A stretch of DNA of 13,437 nucleotides, from the NCBI GenBank assembly GCA_003486945.1, contig DNFL01000121.1:1-13437 (forward strand), written 5' to 3'. Source of the DNA: Hyphomonas sp. (GTDB lineage Bacteria; Pseudomonadota; Alphaproteobacteria; Caulobacterales; Hyphomonadaceae). The position numbers and the translations under genes are program-made. The notes under the pieces are model-generated. The model searched no databases and was not told the origin of the DNA. It saw nothing but the letters and a program-made list of their open reading frames with translations. Below are positions 6,943-13,070 of this stretch, one piece after another (position 1 is the first letter of the stretch; every line of letters starts with the position of its first letter).

Positions 6943-7977
6943 ATGACTCAGGAAACTCCAGCCTATTCAGGCCCTCAGCGCGTCTTCTCCGGTGTCCAGC
7001 CGACGGGAAACCTGCACCTCGGCAACTATCTCGGCGCGCTCAAGAAGTTCGCTGACCTTCAGGCCGAAGGCCATGACTGCATCTATTGCGTGGTCGACCT
7101 GCACGCCATCACCCTGCCGGTGGAGAAGGGCGCCCTGATCTCGCAGACCCGCCAGATCGCCGCCGCCTTCATGGCCGCCGGCGTTGATCCGGGAAAGTCG
7201 ATCATCTTTCCGCAATCGGCCGTCCTCGCGCATGCCGAACTCGCCTGGATCTTCAACTGCGTCGCCCGCATGGGCTGGGTCGAGCGCATGACCCAGTTCA
7301 AGGACAAGGCCGGCAAGGATGCCGAGCGCGCCTCCGTGGGGCTCTTCACCTATCCGGTCCTGCAGGCCGCCGACATCCTCGCCTACAAGGCGACTCATGT
7401 GCCTGTCGGCGAAGACCAGAAACAGCACCTCGAACTCAGCCGCGACATCGCCGAACGCTTCAACCGCGAATACGGCGTACCCGGATTTTTTCCGCAGCCT
7501 GAGCCGATGATCAAAGGCCCCGGCGCCCGCATCATGTCGCTGAAGGATGGCACCAAGAAAATGTCGAAGTCTGACCCGTCAGACCTCAGCCGCATCAACC
7601 TCATCGACGATGCCGACGCGATCTCGAAAAAGATCCGCAAGGCCACCACCGATGCCGGCACCATTCCGGAAACAGCCGAGGAACTGAAAAGCCGCCCCGA
7701 AGTCGAAAACCTCGTCGGCATCTACTCCGCCCTGTCCGGCCGCACGGTCGAGAGCGTCCTCACCGAGTTTGCGGGCCAGGGCTTCGGCGCCTTCAAACCC
7801 GCGCTCGCAGATGTCACCGTCGCTCACATGGCGCCGATCTCTGCCCGCTACCGGGACTATCTCGCCGATCCCGGCGGCATCGACCGCGTCCTCGCTGACG
7901 GCGCCGCCCGCGCCCGCGCCGTGGCCGACCCGATCATGGACGAGGTCCGAAAAATCGTCGGTTTCTGGCGCCCCTAG
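6943..7977 (+). CDS. trpS: tryptophan--tRNA ligase TrpS
   Basis: TrpS is a class I aminoacyl-tRNA synthetase that charges tRNA-Trp with tryptophan using ATP in the cytoplasm. The 344-residue length is standard for bacterial TrpS. The HIGH-type signature is in [16 protein letters not shown] (19-34). The family markers [22 protein letters not shown] and [19 protein letters not shown] follow. KMSKS occupies residues 206-210. The C-terminal anticodon-binding helices include [12 protein letters not shown] and a [10 protein letters not shown] tail. The ATG at 6943 is used because it gives the expected short lead into VFSGVQPTG. There is no SD. The gene follows murJ by 25 bases and is either part of that operon or served by the promoter-like boxes just upstream. 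Confidence 0.98.
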   Translation: MTQETPAYSGPQRVFSGVQPTGNLHLGNYLGALKKFADLQAEGHDCIYCVVDLHAITLPVEKGALISQTRQIAAAFMAAGVDPGKSIIFPQSAVLAHAELAWIFNCVARMGWVERMTQFKDKAGKDAERASVGLFTYPVLQAADILAYKATHVPVGEDQKQHLELSRDIAERFNREYGVPGFFPQPEPMIKGPGARIMSLKDGTKKMSKSDPSDLSRINLIDDADAISKKIRKATTDAGTIPETAEELKSRPEVENLVGIYSALSGRTVESVLTEFAGQGFGAFKPALADVTVAHMAPISARYRDYLADPGGIDRVLADGAARARAVADPIMDEVRKIVGFWRP

Positions 7978-7997
7978 GCGCATACGCCGCAAGCTTT

Positions 7998-8050
7998 TCC
8001 CTTGTCCAACCGGGCGACGCTCCCCATGATTCCGGGGTCGCGCCAAGGGA
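7998..8050 (+). promoter_or_regulatory. nested inverted repeats in the PCuAC-gene leader
   Basis: The outer pair TCCCTTG (7998-8004) and CAAGGGA (8044-8050) encloses the inner pair GCGAC (8014-8018) and GTCGC (8037-8041). A further CCC (8022-8024) can pair with GGG (8034-8036). The 3' outer arm contains most of the SD of the downstream gene (AAGGGAGA). No T-tract follows, so it does not look like an intrinsic terminator. TTGTCC (8002-8007) with CATGAT (8025-8030) at 17-base spacing could instead be promoter boxes. Translation control is inferred; the pairing is seen. Confidence 0.35.
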
Positions 8051-8059
8051 GACAAGCCA

Positions 8060-8521
8060 ATGCGAATTCTGCCGACCCTCATCCTGCCCGCCATCCTGCT
8101 GCTTGCGGCCTGTGGCGGCGCTGAAACCGCTGCACCCGCGGGCGGATCGATCGCAGATGTCCGCGATGCCTACATTGTTCAGCCCCCGGAAGGTCGCGAT
8201 ATCACCGGCGGCGGCATGCACGTCACCGTCCAGGGCGCCTCGCTGACCCTCATCGGCGCCACGACAGAGATCGCCGACCATGTCGAGCTGCACACCATGT
8301 CGATGGATGACGGTGTCATGCAGATGCGCAAAGTCGAGGGGTTCCCGGTCTCTGCCGATGCCCCGCTCAGCCTCGAGCGCGGCGGCAATCACCTGATGTT
8401 CTACGGCCTGCAGCCGCTCGAAATCGGCGACGAAATCGACATTGTGCTGACTTTTGTCGATGAAGACGGGGCAGAGCAGCATGTCGTCACCAAGGCTGAG
8501 GTCGTCCCGATTGGTGGTTAA
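8060..8521 (+). CDS. PCuAC-type copper chaperone, predicted lipoprotein
   Basis: Members of this family bind Cu(I) in the periplasm and help deliver it to the CuA site of cytochrome c oxidase. The 153-residue protein starts with a lipoprotein signal peptide: MRILPTLILPAILLLAAC, lipobox LAAC, C18 being the lipidated residue. It should therefore be membrane-anchored rather than free in the periplasm. The Cu(I) motif H-x10-M-x21-H-x-M is complete: H78, M89, H111 and M113, in VELHTMSMDDGVMQMR and GGNHLMFYGL. Position 163-like C-terminal His-rich tails seen in some relatives are absent. The start at 8060 has a good SD (GGGAGA, 8 bases upstream). It lies 82 bases after trpS. No other copper gene is visible nearby, so the target oxidase is inferred only. 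Confidence 0.9.
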   Translation: MRILPTLILPAILLLAACGGAETAAPAGGSIADVRDAYIVQPPEGRDITGGGMHVTVQGASLTLIGATTEIADHVELHTMSMDDGVMQMRKVEGFPVSADAPLSLERGGNHLMFYGLQPLEIGDEIDIVLTFVDEDGAEQHVVTKAEVVPIGG

Positions 8522-8530
8522 TGCCAATTC

Positions 8531-8579
8531 ACAGGGCAATCGGCCCGGTTTTCCGAAATTTCATGCAGTCCTGCCCTGT
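8531..8579. repeat. 8-bp inverted repeat between the PCuAC and DUF2333-like genes
   Basis: ACAGGGCA (8531-8538) is perfectly inverted as TGCCCTGT (8572-8579), with 33 bases between. A small CGG-TTTT-CCG hairpin (8546-8555) sits inside. There is no T-run after the distal arm, so a classical terminator is doubtful. A factor-dependent stop or a protein-binding dyad is possible. It begins 9 bases after the PCuAC stop codon. Confidence 0.35.
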
Positions 8580-8599
8580 TAATGACACGCTGATGGCCG

Positions 8600-8614
8600 C
8601 ATAGTTGCAACAGA
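8600..8614 (+). promoter_or_regulatory. possible -10 box for a leaderless DUF2333-like transcript
   Basis: CATAGT (8600-8605) lies 8 bases before ATG 8614 with no SD between. This is the same geometry as TATGTA before glnD, and both starts read CAGATGAC. TTAATG (8579-8584) is a weak -35 at 15-base spacing. The call is tentative, because the true start of this gene is itself uncertain. Confidence 0.2.
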
Positions 8615-9729
8615 TGACGACGACTCGGCCCTCGGCACAGGACAGGCGCAAACCCATGCCCTCACGCGCATCTGCCGCGAAGCTCCCGAAGGCGTATGAG
8701 GAAGACCACCGCGCCAAGGCGCGCCCGGTCCCGGTCGAGGAACATTTCATCAATCTGGAAGGGGCCCAGCCCAGCCCGATCATGCTGGGTTTCCAGAAGT
8801 TCTGGCGCCGCCTGATGGGGCTCGTGAAGCTGTCCCTGGTCCTCGCCGTGCTGGGTGCCTATCCGGCTGCTGCCATCTTCTCCAGCAAGATCAACGACCA
8901 TCCGGTCGCTTTCCCGCAGAATGAAAGCTGGTCGGTTGCCGGTGTCGGTGTTGCCATTCACAAGATCGCGCGCGAGCTGGAAGGCGCAGGCTGGGCCGCA
9001 GACCGTCCGGACTGGCACCCGCAATCGCGTCTCACGGCGCTGCCCGCCTGGCAGGAAGCAACCGCGTCTGCCCTGTCCGAACACGTCGCCCTCCTCGCCG
9101 GCATCGCGTCCGCCACCAACCAGCCCGACGGCGACCTTGCCGCCGCAGCCCGCCTGCTGATGGCAGTGGAGGGCGAAGACATGCGCCCCCGCCTTACGGC
9201 TGCGGCCGAAGCACTGAACCGATTTGATACACGTGCCTCGCGCGGCCTCGCCCTGCGCCCGTCGCCGGAAGAAATCCTGCCGCGCGAAATGGCCCTGTTC
9301 GCTGAATGGGCAGGGGAGGGCCGCGCCGCCCTGTCCGACCGTATCAACGCCGAACAATCCGCCTGGCCTGCCAGCAAGGAAGACATCACCGCCTTCTACA
9401 CCGCCAAGGCCCACGCCCATCTGGCCCACGAGCTGATCCTCGCCGCCAAGGCCCGCGCCTACGGCATCACGGGCGATGCGGAACTCGCCGTCGCGCTGGC
9501 CCGCGCCGAAGCCGCCTGGGGCCGCGCCGCGGAGCTGAAGCCCTTCTTCGTGTCAAACCTTTCCGGCTCCGGCGCCGTGCTGCCTAACCACCTCGCCAGC
9601 ATGGCCTATTACCTCGTCGAAGCCGAGGACGCCTCCGCCTTCCTGGCCGCCAAACTGGCGCCGCCCGTAGTTGAAGACGCCTCTGTCGGCGATGTTGCGC
9701 AGACCGGCGAAGAACCGCAACTCCCTTGA
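8614..9729 (+). CDS. membrane-anchored DUF2333-like protein
   Basis: The function is unknown. The sequence resembles the DUF2333 family, mainly through the segment DWHPQSRLTALPAWQ followed by a helical region. The identification comes from memory of that motif and has not been searched. The 371-residue protein has a polar N-terminal tail of about 65 residues and one membrane segment near residues 68-88 (LVKLSLVLAVLGAYPAAAIF). A soluble, Ala-rich helical C-terminal domain follows, probably on the periplasmic side. Conserved-looking patches are SWSVAGVGVAIHKIARELE and NHLASMAYYLVEAEDAS. The start is uncertain: TTG 8605 and ATG 8614 have no SD, while ATG 8656 has a fair AGGACAGG about 9 bases upstream and would remove 14 residues. 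The gene ends 49 bases before nfu. Confidence 0.75.
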   Translation: MTTTRPSAQDRRKPMPSRASAAKLPKAYEEDHRAKARPVPVEEHFINLEGAQPSPIMLGFQKFWRRLMGLVKLSLVLAVLGAYPAAAIFSSKINDHPVAFPQNESWSVAGVGVAIHKIARELEGAGWAADRPDWHPQSRLTALPAWQEATASALSEHVALLAGIASATNQPDGDLAAAARLLMAVEGEDMRPRLTAAAEALNRFDTRASRGLALRPSPEEILPREMALFAEWAGEGRAALSDRINAEQSAWPASKEDITAFYTAKAHAHLAHELILAAKARAYGITGDAELAVALARAEAAWGRAAELKPFFVSNLSGSGAVLPNHLASMAYYLVEAEDASAFLAAKLAPPVVEDASVGDVAQTGEEPQLP

Positions 9730-9731
9730 AC

Positions 9732-9767
9732 TGGCCCGCAGGGCAGGCCATGTCTCCCGCTGAGACA
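9732..9767. repeat. two adjacent inverted repeats before the Nfu gene
   Basis: TGGCC (9732-9736) pairs with GGCCA (9746-9750), and right after it TGTCTC (9751-9756) pairs with GAGACA (9762-9767) across a 5-base loop. Together they fill most of the 49-base gap between the DUF2333-like gene and nfu. The second hairpin ends just before the short SD GAGG (9770-9773). They could stabilise or terminate the upstream transcript or form an operator. No T-tract is present. Confidence 0.35.
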
Positions 9768-9778
9768 ATGAGGCGGCC

Positions 9779-10351
9779 ATGTTCATCCAGACCGAAGCGA
9801 CCCCGAACCCCGATACGGTGAAATTCCTGCCGGGCATCCCCGTCGCCGGCGCCCTCGGCCCGTTCGACTACCCGGATGCTGCCAGCGCCCGCTCCAGCCT
9901 TCTCGCCCGCGCCTTGTTCCAGGTGGACGGGGTCGACCGCGTCTTCCTCGGCTCGGATTTCGTCTCCATCAGCAAGGAGACCGGGCGCGACTGGAAACAC
10001 GTGAAGCCGATGGTGCTCGCCGCGATCATGGACCATTTCATGGCCGGCCTGCCGGTCGTCGATGAGGATGCCGCCAGCGGTGAAGCTGACGACATCACCT
10101 ATGAGGGCGCCGCCGCAGAGATCGTCGAGGAAATCCGTGAACTGATCGAAACTCGCGTGCGCCCCGCCGTCGCACAGGATGGCGGCGACATCACTTTCCG
10201 CCGCTTTGACCCAGACACCGGCATCGTCCACCTCACCATGCGCGGCGCCTGCGCCGGCTGCCCGTCCTCCACCATGACCCTGAAACAGGGCATCGAGAAC
10301 ATGCTGCGCACCTATGTGCCGGAAGTCACGGCAGTCGAAGCCGAACTCTGA
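9779..10351 (+). CDS. NifU-family Fe-S carrier protein (Nfu type)
   Basis: Nfu proteins receive Fe-S clusters from the main scaffold and hand them to target enzymes in the cytoplasm. The 190 residues show the standard two-domain build. The N-terminal Nfu_N domain starts MFIQTEATPNPDTVKFLPG and contains DGVDRVFLGSDFVSISK (about 1-88). After an acidic linker (about 95-108) comes the C-terminal NifU domain (about 112-190) with RPAVAQDGGDITF. The cluster-binding CxxC is C158/C161 in MRGACAGCPSSTMTLKQG. The start at 9779 gives the canonical N-terminus, and GAGG lies 5 bases upstream. In many alphaproteobacteria an nfu gene sits near tsaB and rimI, as here. Two inverted repeats precede it; no iron- or cluster-sensing site could be recognised. 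Confidence 0.95.
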   Translation: MFIQTEATPNPDTVKFLPGIPVAGALGPFDYPDAASARSSLLARALFQVDGVDRVFLGSDFVSISKETGRDWKHVKPMVLAAIMDHFMAGLPVVDEDAASGEADDITYEGAAAEIVEEIRELIETRVRPAVAQDGGDITFRRFDPDTGIVHLTMRGACAGCPSSTMTLKQGIENMLRTYVPEVTAVEAEL

Positions 10352-10407
10352 GCGCGCCCGTTTCCTCCCATCCCAATTCGTCCGTCTCCTGGCAAAAGGA
10401 CCCTGAC

Positions 10408-11007
10408 ATGGCCCATCCCGTAAACGACCATGCCCTCGACATCATCTTCCGCGATGCCCGCTCCCAGAACGGCTATCTCGACAAGGACGTCCCCGAAGTC
10501 CTGATCCGCGCGGTCTATGACCTCGCCAAGATGGGCCCCACCAGCGCCAACTGCTCGCCGGAGCGTTTCGTGTTCATCCACACGCCGGAAGCCAAGGCGC
10601 GCCTCCTGCCGCTGATGAGCGAAGGCAACCGCGAGAAAACCGCCTCCGCCCCATGGGTCGTCATCATGGCGCACGATTTCGCCTTCCAGGAAAAGATCCC
10701 GAAGCTCTTCCCGCACAATCCCGGTGCGAAAGACTGGTTCAACAGGAACCGCGACGAAACCGCCATCCGCAACGGCACGCTGCAATCCGCCTACCTGATG
10801 ATCGCTGCCCGCGCCATCGGCCTCGACTGCGGCCCGATGAGCGGCTTCGACATGGCCGGCGTCAACCGCGAATTCTTCGAAAGCGATCCCGGCGAAATGC
10901 AGCACTGGCGTGCAAACTTCATCTGCACGCTCGGCTTTGGCGACAAGTCGAAAGTCTTCCCCCGCCTGCCGCGCCTGGAGTTCGAAGAAGCCTGCCGGAT
11001 CTATTGA
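10408..11007 (+). CDS. nitroreductase family protein, RutE/HadB-like
   Basis: This is an FMN- and NAD(P)H-dependent reductase of the nitroreductase fold. The 199-residue protein closely follows E. coli RutE, the probable malonic semialdehyde reductase of pyrimidine breakdown. Shared segments include GPTSANCSPERFVFI, the FPHNPGAKDWF region, QSAYLMIAARAIGLDCGPMSGFD and the C-terminal PRLPRLEFEEACRIY. No other rut gene is visible here, so the Rut reaction should not be assumed and the substrate is open. The start at 10408 follows AAAAGGA about 7 bases upstream. The gene begins 56 bases after nfu and ends 10 bases before tsaB, which suggests co-transcription with tsaB. Confidence 0.92.
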   Translation: MAHPVNDHALDIIFRDARSQNGYLDKDVPEVLIRAVYDLAKMGPTSANCSPERFVFIHTPEAKARLLPLMSEGNREKTASAPWVVIMAHDFAFQEKIPKLFPHNPGAKDWFNRNRDETAIRNGTLQSAYLMIAARAIGLDCGPMSGFDMAGVNREFFESDPGEMQHWRANFICTLGFGDKSKVFPRLPRLEFEEACRIY

Positions 11008-11017
11008 TCGCTCGCGG

Positions 11018-11662
11018 ATGATCGTCCTTGGGCTGAACACCGCTTTCTCCTCGATGGAGGCCGCCCTCGTCCGCGATGGCGACGTCCTTGCGGATGCGCG
11101 CGAGCACCTGCCGCGCGGCCAGGAACGCCGCCTGCCGGGTCTCGTCGCGGAGTTGTGTGCGAGCGCAGGCATGACGCTCTCTGACTTGGACCGTATCGGC
11201 GTCGTCACCGGCCCCGGCAGCTTCACCGGCCTGCGCATCGGCGTCGCCTATGCCCGCGGCCTCGCCCTCGTGACGAACGCTGCCGCAATCGGCATCACCA
11301 GCCTCGAAGCCGCCGTCCCACAAGGCATGGAGGGCACCGTCCTCGCCTGCCTCGCGGCCCAGCGCCGCCCGCCCGACCAGACCTGGTGGGTGCAGGGCAT
11401 CGCAGAAGGGCAGGGCATCGCCGATGTTCGCGAAGTTCCGTATGCGGACCTTTCCGCCATGCTCGCGGGCTTCCACGCCCCCATCTTCATGGACGGCGCC
11501 GAAGCGCTGGGCGATCTCGCCTCCAAACTCGACCTGCGCCCCCTGCATCCCAGCGCCATCACCGCCGCCCTCAAGGCCAGCGTCTTCGACCCCGCCGCCC
11601 ATCCTCCCACCCCCGTCTACGCCCGCGCCCCGGACGCGGCCTTGCCGGCGGCGAAAGACTAG
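11018..11662 (+). CDS. tsaB: tRNA threonylcarbamoyladenosine biosynthesis protein TsaB
   Basis: TsaB partners TsaD and TsaE in making t6A at position 37 of ANN-decoding tRNAs. It has an ASKHA (actin-like ATPase) fold but is not itself the catalytic subunit. The 214-residue protein begins MIVLGLNTAFSSMEAALV, the typical ASKHA phosphate-1 strand-turn, and carries the hallmark VTGPGSFTGLRIGVAYARGLAL (residues about 63-84). The C-terminus RAPDAALPAAKD is typical of the family's variable tail. An in-frame ATG at 10910 would add 36 residues read inside the nitroreductase gene and does not fit the family, so 11018 is used. No SD is present, and the start lies 10 bases after the nitroreductase stop. 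Its TAG stop overlaps the stop codon of the opposing Hsp70-like gene. Confidence 0.95.
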   Translation: MIVLGLNTAFSSMEAALVRDGDVLADAREHLPRGQERRLPGLVAELCASAGMTLSDLDRIGVVTGPGSFTGLRIGVAYARGLALVTNAAAIGITSLEAAVPQGMEGTVLACLAAQRRPPDQTWWVQGIAEGQGIADVREVPYADLSAMLAGFHAPIFMDGAEALGDLASKLDLRPLHPSAITAALKASVFDPAAHPPTPVYARAPDAALPAAKD

Positions 11663-12960
11663 CGGCTCCGCGCCAGCCAGGGCTCGATATCCTCCTCCTG
11701 CGCAATCAGCGCGAGGCCATGCGCAATCGACACGAACTGGTCGCCAGTCTCGATCTTCTCCGTTCCGAAGCGCGCCTCGAAACTCTCCCGCAGCGCCGGC
11801 ACATAGGACGATCCGCCCGTCAGGAACACGCGGTCAATCTTCGCCTCGCTGAGGCTCGCCCGGCTCAATGCTTCGTTCACGGAGGATTGGATCGCGCACA
11901 CATCCGCCCCGATCCATCCGTCGAAATCCGCGCGCGTAATCTCCCGGTCAAGCCGAAGGCTCCCCGCCTCCAGCTTGAACCGTGCAGTGGCCTCCCGCGA
12001 CAGCCGCATCTTCACCTGCGCCACCGCGCGGTAGAGCAGATAGCTCGCATCCGCATCGAGGAACGCAATGAATGCCCGGATCAGCTCCGGCTGGTCGGAA
12101 ACATGCAACAGTTTCTGCAGGTCCGCATAGTCCTTCGTGTAGCGCATGATCGACAACTGGTTCCATTGCGCAAACCGGCTGTACAAGGACGATTGCACGG
12201 GCAACGTCTTGTCACCGCTTCGGAAGGTCGAATCCTTTCCGAACAGCGGCGCCACCACATGCTCGATCAGGCGCTGGTCAAACGCATCCCCCGCAATCCC
12301 GATGCCGGAATGCGACAGCGCCTCGGCGCGCAGTTTCCCGCCCCGCGGATCAAACCGGATGATCGAGAAGTCGCTCGTGCCGCCGCCAAAATCCGCCACC
12401 ATGATCGTCGCCGGCTCGCGCAGGCGCTGCGCATAGAAATACGCCGCCGCCACCGGCTCGTACACATGATGCACCGTCTCGAAGCCCAGCCGTTTCAGCG
12501 CCGTCTCATACCGCGTCTGCGCCAGCGCCTCATCCGCCTGCACCCCGGCAAACTGCACCGGCCGCCCCATCACCACCTGCGCCGGCCATTGCGCGCCGGA
12601 ACGTTCCGACAGCCGCCGCAGATAGGCCGAGAGCAGGTCCTCGAAATACCAGGCCTTGTTGTGGATCGTCGTCGAGGAAAACAGCGGGCTCGCCGCAAAG
12701 GTCTTGAACGACTGGATGAACCGGCAATCCCCGCCCAGCTCCAGGAACTGGTCGATCGCCCAGGGGCCGATCTCCATCCGCCGCGGCGCCCCGGCCTCGT
12801 CCTCGTCGCGCCAGAAACACAGCACGGAGCGGCAGGCGGCAAAGGTCTCGCCGTCATGGCTGAACATCATCGCCTCCGTCGTGCCGTCCGGCCGCGCCAG
12901 CGAGGCGACGCTGTTAGTCGTGCCAAAGTCGAGGCCGAGCGTGGAAATCGCCTGGGTCAT
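11659..12960 (-). CDS. Hsp70 family ATPase-domain protein (YegD-like), no substrate-binding domain
   Basis: This is a 433-residue protein consisting of an Hsp70-type nucleotide-binding domain only. Phosphate-1 is TLGLDFGTTNSVASLA (7-22). Connect-1 is YEPVAAAYFYAQR (167-179). Phosphate-2 is IMVADFGGGTSDFSIIRF (186-203). The adenosine motif is DRVFLTGGSSYVPALRESF (376-394). The chain ends soon after SIAHGLALIA, where DnaK would continue into linker and substrate-binding domain. It may be a non-canonical chaperone or regulatory ATPase; the client is unknown. An in-frame ATG at 13050 would prepend 30 Pro/Leu-rich residues, but ATG 12960 gives the family's N-terminus (MTQAISTLGLDFG). No SD is visible before it. 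It is convergent with tsaB, sharing CTAG at the stops, and divergent from rimI. It seems inserted between these two. Confidence 0.9.
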   Translation of the reverse strand: MTQAISTLGLDFGTTNSVASLARPDGTTEAMMFSHDGETFAACRSVLCFWRDEDEAGAPRRMEIGPWAIDQFLELGGDCRFIQSFKTFAASPLFSSTTIHNKAWYFEDLLSAYLRRLSERSGAQWPAQVVMGRPVQFAGVQADEALAQTRYETALKRLGFETVHHVYEPVAAAYFYAQRLREPATIMVADFGGGTSDFSIIRFDPRGGKLRAEALSHSGIGIAGDAFDQRLIEHVVAPLFGKDSTFRSGDKTLPVQSSLYSRFAQWNQLSIMRYTKDYADLQKLLHVSDQPELIRAFIAFLDADASYLLYRAVAQVKMRLSREATARFKLEAGSLRLDREITRADFDGWIGADVCAIQSSVNEALSRASLSEAKIDRVFLTGGSSYVPALRESFEARFGTEKIETGDQFVSIAHGLALIAQEEDIEPWLARSR

Positions 12961-12981
12961 GTTGGGGTCTTGTGCCGGAGG

Positions 12982-13012
12982 GAAGGGCAGGCGAACTAGC
13001 AGAAGGGCAGGC
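12982..13012. repeat. 11-bp direct repeat, 20-bp period, around the Hsp70-like -10 box
   Basis: GAAGGGCAGGC occurs at 12982-12992 and again, identically, at 13002-13012 (reads GCCTGCCCTTC on the minus strand). The start-to-start distance is 20 bp, close to two helical turns. The 9 bases between the copies contain the GCTAGTTC box of the predicted minus-strand promoter. This is the layout expected for a dimeric or cooperative DNA-binding protein at an operator. It could also be a chance duplication. Confidence 0.5.
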
Positions 13013-13022
13013 AGCGGATCAA
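12993..13022 (-). promoter_or_regulatory. predicted promoter of the Hsp70-like gene
   Basis: On the minus strand TTGATC (13022-13017) is followed after 16 bases by GCTAGTTC (13000-12993), or TTGATC-17-CTAGTT in sigma-70 terms. GCTAGTTC matches the Caulobacter -10 consensus GCTANAWC at seven of eight positions. Transcription would begin around 12985, giving a leader of roughly 25 bases without an SD. The boxes are seen; activity is inferred. Confidence 0.45.
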
Positions 13023-13039
13023 CCCCGCCGGCCTGCCAA

Positions 13040-13050
13040 TTGTCCGACAA
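13040..13050. promoter_or_regulatory. perfect 11-bp palindrome before rimI
   Basis: TTGTC (13040-13044), a central C, and GACAA (13046-13050) form a perfect dyad in the 110-base divergent region between the Hsp70-like gene and rimI. It lies 20 bases before the rimI ATG and upstream of the minus-strand -35. It could be an operator for either gene. No regulator family is assigned from the sequence alone. Confidence 0.35.
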
Positions 13051-13070
13051 CCTTTTACGAACCCCGCTTC

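Noticed and set aside
10910..11017. An upstream in-frame ATG that would lengthen TsaB by 36 residues
   Set aside because: The added part is read inside the nitroreductase gene and does not resemble TsaB. The family starts at the MIVLGLNTA motif.
10312..11238. A 308-codon minus-strand frame across the nitroreductase and tsaB
   Set aside because: It overlaps two well-supported genes and shows no domain or start signal.
11386..12999. A 537-codon open frame on the plus strand across the Hsp70-like gene
   Set aside because: The product is Arg/Pro/His/Gln-rich without any known motif, while the minus strand encodes clear Hsp70 signatures. It is an antisense shadow.
785..13045. TTGTCC occurring before the dehydrogenase (785), PCuAC (8002) and rimI (13040) genes as a shared regulon box
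   Set aside because: It is only a six-base match with different surroundings. Just one copy is part of a palindrome, and the -10 partners differ or are missing. Chance is a sufficient explanation.
12961..13050. An upstream in-frame ATG that would lengthen the Hsp70-like protein by 30 residues
   Set aside because: The extension is Pro/Leu-rich, is read through the predicted promoter and direct repeat, and precedes the normal family N-terminus.
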